From the NCBI RefSeq assembly GCF_002072105.2, contig NZ_MTBC01000009.1, positions 62,001 to 126,000 on the forward strand: DNA of 64,000 nucleotides. The letters run 5' to 3'. Below are positions 61,397 to 64,000 of this stretch, in pieces (position 1 is the first letter of the stretch; each line of letters begins with the position of its first letter). The DNA is from Croceivirga radicis. Lineage in GTDB: Bacteria > Bacteroidota > Bacteroidia > Flavobacteriales > Flavobacteriaceae. The translations under genes and the position numbers were made by a program. The notes beneath the pieces were generated by a model, which was not told the origin of the DNA, searched no databases, and saw only the letters and a program-made list of their open reading frames with translations.

Positions 61397-62761
61397 ATGA
61401 TTGGTCAACTCCAAAAAAAATTAATACAACCTGTAGAGGCCGCCCCTTTGGCGGTCTTTCGTATTTTTTTTGGTGTAATGATGTTTCTAAGTATTTTGAG
61501 GTTTTGGGCCAACGGCTGGATAGAGAAACTCTACTTAGAACCAAATTTCCATTTTACCTATTACGGTTTTGAATGGGTAAAACCTTTGGGAAATTTTACT
61601 TACGTGTTATTTATAGTTTGTGCTATCACCGCTGTAATGGTAGCTGCAGGTATCAAATACCGCTTGGCAATAACGCTATTCTTCCTCAGCTTTACTTATA
61701 TAGAGCTCATGGATAAAACTACTTACCTTAACCACTATTATTTTATTTCGGTATTAGCATTTGTAATGCTCTTTTTACCAGCGGAACGCTATTTTTCATG
61801 GGATGCTTATAAAAATGAAAAACTGAGAGCAAAATTTATTCCAGCGTGGAGCATTTTAGTCTTAAAACTATTATTGGGTATTGTTTATTTCTATGCGGGT
61901 TTGGCAAAGCTAAATTCAGATTGGTTGGTTAAAGCAATGCCCCTAAAAATTTGGTTGCCTTCTAAGTTTGATGTGCCGTTTATTGGTGACTTTATGGGCT
62001 TAGAATGGGTGCATTATGCATTTAGTTATACCGGTGCTTTGTATGATTTGGCTATTCCTTTTCTACTGTTTTACAAGCCAACGCGCAAATTCGCATTTAT
62101 AATGGTGGTCATTTTTCATGTGTTAACTCGGGTATTATTTCCTATTGGTATGTTTCCGTACATCATGATAGTTTCTGCTTTGGTATTTTTCGATGCTAGC
62201 TTTCATCAGAAAATAATAGAATGGATTGCGAAACGACTTAAGGTTTCCATGGCCCTATTTCAAAATACAAGTGCATATCAACCTAAAGGGATAAAAGCAA
62301 AATTTGCAACTGGAGTATTGGTTATTTTTATGGCATTTCAATTGATATTCCCATGGCGTTACCTTTTGTATCCTGGCGAATTGTTTTGGACAGAAGAAGG
62401 GTATCGTTTTTCATGGCGGGTAATGCTCATGGAAAAATCGGGTTACGCGCAGTTTAAAGTGGTAGATACCAAAACCGGCAAACAATTTTATGTGGATAAT
62501 TCGGACTTTTTAACCACATTTCAAGAAAAACAGATGAGTTTTCAACCGGACTTCATTCTAGAATATGCACATTATTTAAAGCAACATTTTACGGCCCAAG
62601 GTCATAAAAACATCGCCATTTATGTAGAAAGTTATGTGGCGCTAAATGGTAGGTTAAGTCAACCTTACATAAACCCAAAGGTGGACTTGACCCAAGAAAA
62701 AGAATCATTCAAACCTAAAAACTGGATATTACCTTTCAAAGATGAGATTACAGGTATTTAA
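61397..62761 (+). CDS. HTTM domain membrane protein (vitamin K carboxylase-like)
   Basis: A 454-residue protein. Residues about 10-290 hold the HTTM four-helix domain of gamma-glutamyl-carboxylase relatives (EAAPLAVFRIFFGVMMFLSI, LNHYYFISVLAFVMLFLPAERYFSWDA, GIVYFYAGLAKLNSDWL, FHVLTRVLFPIGMFPYIM). The C-terminal 150 residues are a soluble beta-rich domain (FSWRVMLMEKSGYAQFKV). The substrate of bacterial members is unknown. It starts directly after the imelysin stop and overlaps the TonB receptor gene by 20 bases. Confidence 0.85.
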   Translation: MIGQLQKKLIQPVEAAPLAVFRIFFGVMMFLSILRFWANGWIEKLYLEPNFHFTYYGFEWVKPLGNFTYVLFIVCAITAVMVAAGIKYRLAITLFFLSFTYIELMDKTTYLNHYYFISVLAFVMLFLPAERYFSWDAYKNEKLRAKFIPAWSILVLKLLLGIVYFYAGLAKLNSDWLVKAMPLKIWLPSKFDVPFIGDFMGLEWVHYAFSYTGALYDLAIPFLLFYKPTRKFAFIMVVIFHVLTRVLFPIGMFPYIMIVSALVFFDASFHQKIIEWIAKRLKVSMALFQNTSAYQPKGIKAKFATGVLVIFMAFQLIFPWRYLLYPGELFWTEEGYRFSWRVMLMEKSGYAQFKVVDTKTGKQFYVDNSDFLTTFQEKQMSFQPDFILEYAHYLKQHFTAQGHKNIAIYVESYVALNGRLSQPYINPKVDLTQEKESFKPKNWILPFKDEITGI

Positions 62762-64000
62762 TACACTATTTGCACTATTTATTGCTAGTACCACTTGGGC
62801 ACAGTTGACTATAACAGGTACCGTAAAAAACCAAGAAGGAGCAACTATTGCAGATGCAGAAGTGTATTTAAAAGAGTTACAAGAATTGCAGACAACAGAT
62901 GACAAAGGCACATTTGCTTTTACAGACATACCTGTGGGTAAATATACCGTTTTGGTGTTTTCATTGGAATACGAGGTGTATGAGAAGGAACTAACCTTTG
63001 ATCAACCTCTTTCGGTAGAAGTTATTTTGAGACCATTGCAGGCAAAACAATTATCAGAAGTGGTACTATCCCAACAACGGGAAAAAGTTTTTGCTTTGCA
63101 AAAACTAAAAACGGTAGAAGGTACCGCTATTTATGCGGGTAAAAAGAGTGAAGTGGTATTAATGGATAATTTGGTGGGTAATTTAGCAGCCAATAATCCA
63201 CGGCAAATATACAACCAAGTGGTTGGGCTCAATATTTTTGATTATGGCGATGCAGGTCTACAATTAAATATTGGGGGCAGGGGTTTAGACCCTAACCGTA
63301 CGGCTAATTTTAATACTAGGCAAAACGGGTATGATATTAGTGCGGACGCCTTGGGCTATCCAGAAAGTTACTATAGTCCACCAGCAGAAGCTTTGGAGCA
63401 AATACAAGTGGTGCGCGGCGCGGCCTCTTTGCAATATGGTCCGCAATTTGGGGGGCTTATAAATTTCAAGTTTAAAAAACCCAACCCCACCAAAAAAATA
63501 GAATTGATTTCTAGGCAAACCGTAGGTTCTTATGATTTATTTACCAGCTTCAATAGTTTATCCGGTACTACAGGTAAGTTAAGTTATTATACTTTTTTTA
63601 ATTATAAGCAGGGAAGTAGTTTTAGGCCCAATTCTGATTTTAGTAGTCGCAATTTTCATGCACATATTGGATATCAACTGTCAGATAAAACAAAGTTAAG
63701 TGGAGAGGTTACGCTTTTGGATTATCTGGCCCAACAACCTGGCGGCCTTACCGATGCACAATTTATAGAAGATCCAACTTTTAGTAATAGAGAAAGAAAC
63801 TGGTTTGATATTGACTGGAAATTATACAACTTAAAACTAGAACATAGCTTTTCTGTACAAACAGATTTTAGCCTAAGCCTTACGGGTTTGCAGGCATCGC
63901 GTAGTGCACTCGGTTTTAGGACGAATAGGGTGAGCCAGCCAGATGACCCAGAAGAACCAAGAGAGTTGTTGGTAGATGATTTTAGTAATATTGGAGCAGA
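62742..64000 (+). CDS. TonB-dependent receptor, FecA-like (5' part; runs off the window)
   Basis: An open frame from ATG 62742 to the right edge gives at least 419 residues. A signal peptide ends near TWAQ; a CarboxypepD_reg-like domain (about 25-100) begins ITGTVKNQEGATIADAEVYL; the plug follows with NQVVGLNIFDYGDAGLQLNI, GGRGLDPNRTANFN and VVRGAASLQYGPQFGGLINF, as in Fe(III)-dicitrate receptors. Barrel strands start near residue 250. Overlap with the HTTM gene and the imelysin upstream point to siderophore or iron-chelate import. Confidence 0.9.
   Translation, partial: MRLQVFNTLFALFIASTTWAQLTITGTVKNQEGATIADAEVYLKELQELQTTDDKGTFAFTDIPVGKYTVLVFSLEYEVYEKELTFDQPLSVEVILRPLQAKQLSEVVLSQQREKVFALQKLKTVEGTAIYAGKKSEVVLMDNLVGNLAANNPRQIYNQVVGLNIFDYGDAGLQLNIGGRGLDPNRTANFNTRQNGYDISADALGYPESYYSPPAEALEQIQVVRGAASLQYGPQFGGLINFKFKKPNPTKKIELISRQTVGSYDLFTSFNSLSGTTGKLSYYTFFNYKQGSSFRPNSDFSSRNFHAHIGYQLSDKTKLSGEVTLLDYLAQQPGGLTDAQFIEDPTFSNRERNWFDIDWKLYNLKLEHSFSVQTDFSLSLTGLQASRSALGFRTNRVSQPDDPEEPRELLVDDFSNIGA

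Noticed and set aside
1-64000. CRISPR arrays, tRNA or rRNA genes, insertion sequences and prophage
   Set aside because: No regularly spaced repeats, no cloverleaf-like T-arm sequences, no transposase or integrase frames and no terminal inverted repeats were found on reading both strands.

Overview
The window is AT-rich DNA from a member of the Bacteroidetes, almost certainly a marine-type Flavobacteriaceae bacterium. Supporting signs are a SusC/SusD pair, SusD-type lipoproteins, the Bacteroidetes promoter -7 box (TAnnTTTG) in front of many genes, the absence of Shine-Dalgarno sequences, a DnaJ with a shortened zinc region, a long-form NusB, and flavobacterial families such as DUF4920, DUF6268, DUF3276, DUF4856 and DUF4861. 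I saw no rRNA, tRNA, CRISPR array, insertion sequence or phage gene.

Layout. 1-17 kb is mostly housekeeping: mnmD, an epimerase, grpE-dnaJ, an operon of an ABC exporter, MscS channel, outer-membrane protein and sigma-54-type response regulator, a PPK2 kinase with an M28 peptidase, a cyclophilin-FKBP fusion, a 1-Cys peroxiredoxin, a thioredoxin-like protein, a bile-acid-symporter-type transporter and an acyltransferase. The only gene-poor stretch (13.40-13.85 kb) holds two tiny paralogous membrane-peptide genes.

18-45 kb is a complete polysaccharide utilization locus (PUL) for a pectic, rhamnogalacturonan-like glycan. Left arm (minus): esterase/GH43-like fusion, GH105, GH106. Centre (plus): GH31, SusC, SusD, oligogalacturonate-lyase-like propeller, DUF4861, GH105, sulfatase, L-rhamnose mutarotase, GH28. 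Right arm (minus): GntR-type regulator, SGNH esterase, GH2, double CE12 esterase. Esterases and a sulfatase would strip acetyl and sulfate groups, GH28 and the lyase would cut galacturonan, GH105s would remove unsaturated uronates, GH106 would release rhamnose (epimerised by RhaM), and GH2, GH31 and GH43-like enzymes would trim side chains. A repeated ACAGGAT box lies about 18-22 bp upstream of the inferred -7 box of every PUL transcription unit. It points forward at the enzyme/transport units and backward at the regulator gene, which suggests a local regulon.

45-58.8 kb returns to core genes: M14 carboxypeptidase, DUF3276 nucleic-acid-binding protein, ABC exporter, nusB, DUF1573 lipoprotein, yajC, a Tat-exported Gfo/Idh/MocA oxidoreductase, a DUF1801 protein, pepT, pyrD, a Dabb protein, a LysE exporter and HMG-CoA lyase. 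58.8-64 kb is a probable iron-uptake operon: DUF4856 lipoprotein, imelysin lipoprotein, HTTM membrane protein and the start of a FecA-like TonB receptor that runs off the window. Its promoter is flanked by two copies of a TTTATTTA-N9-TAAATAAA dyad.
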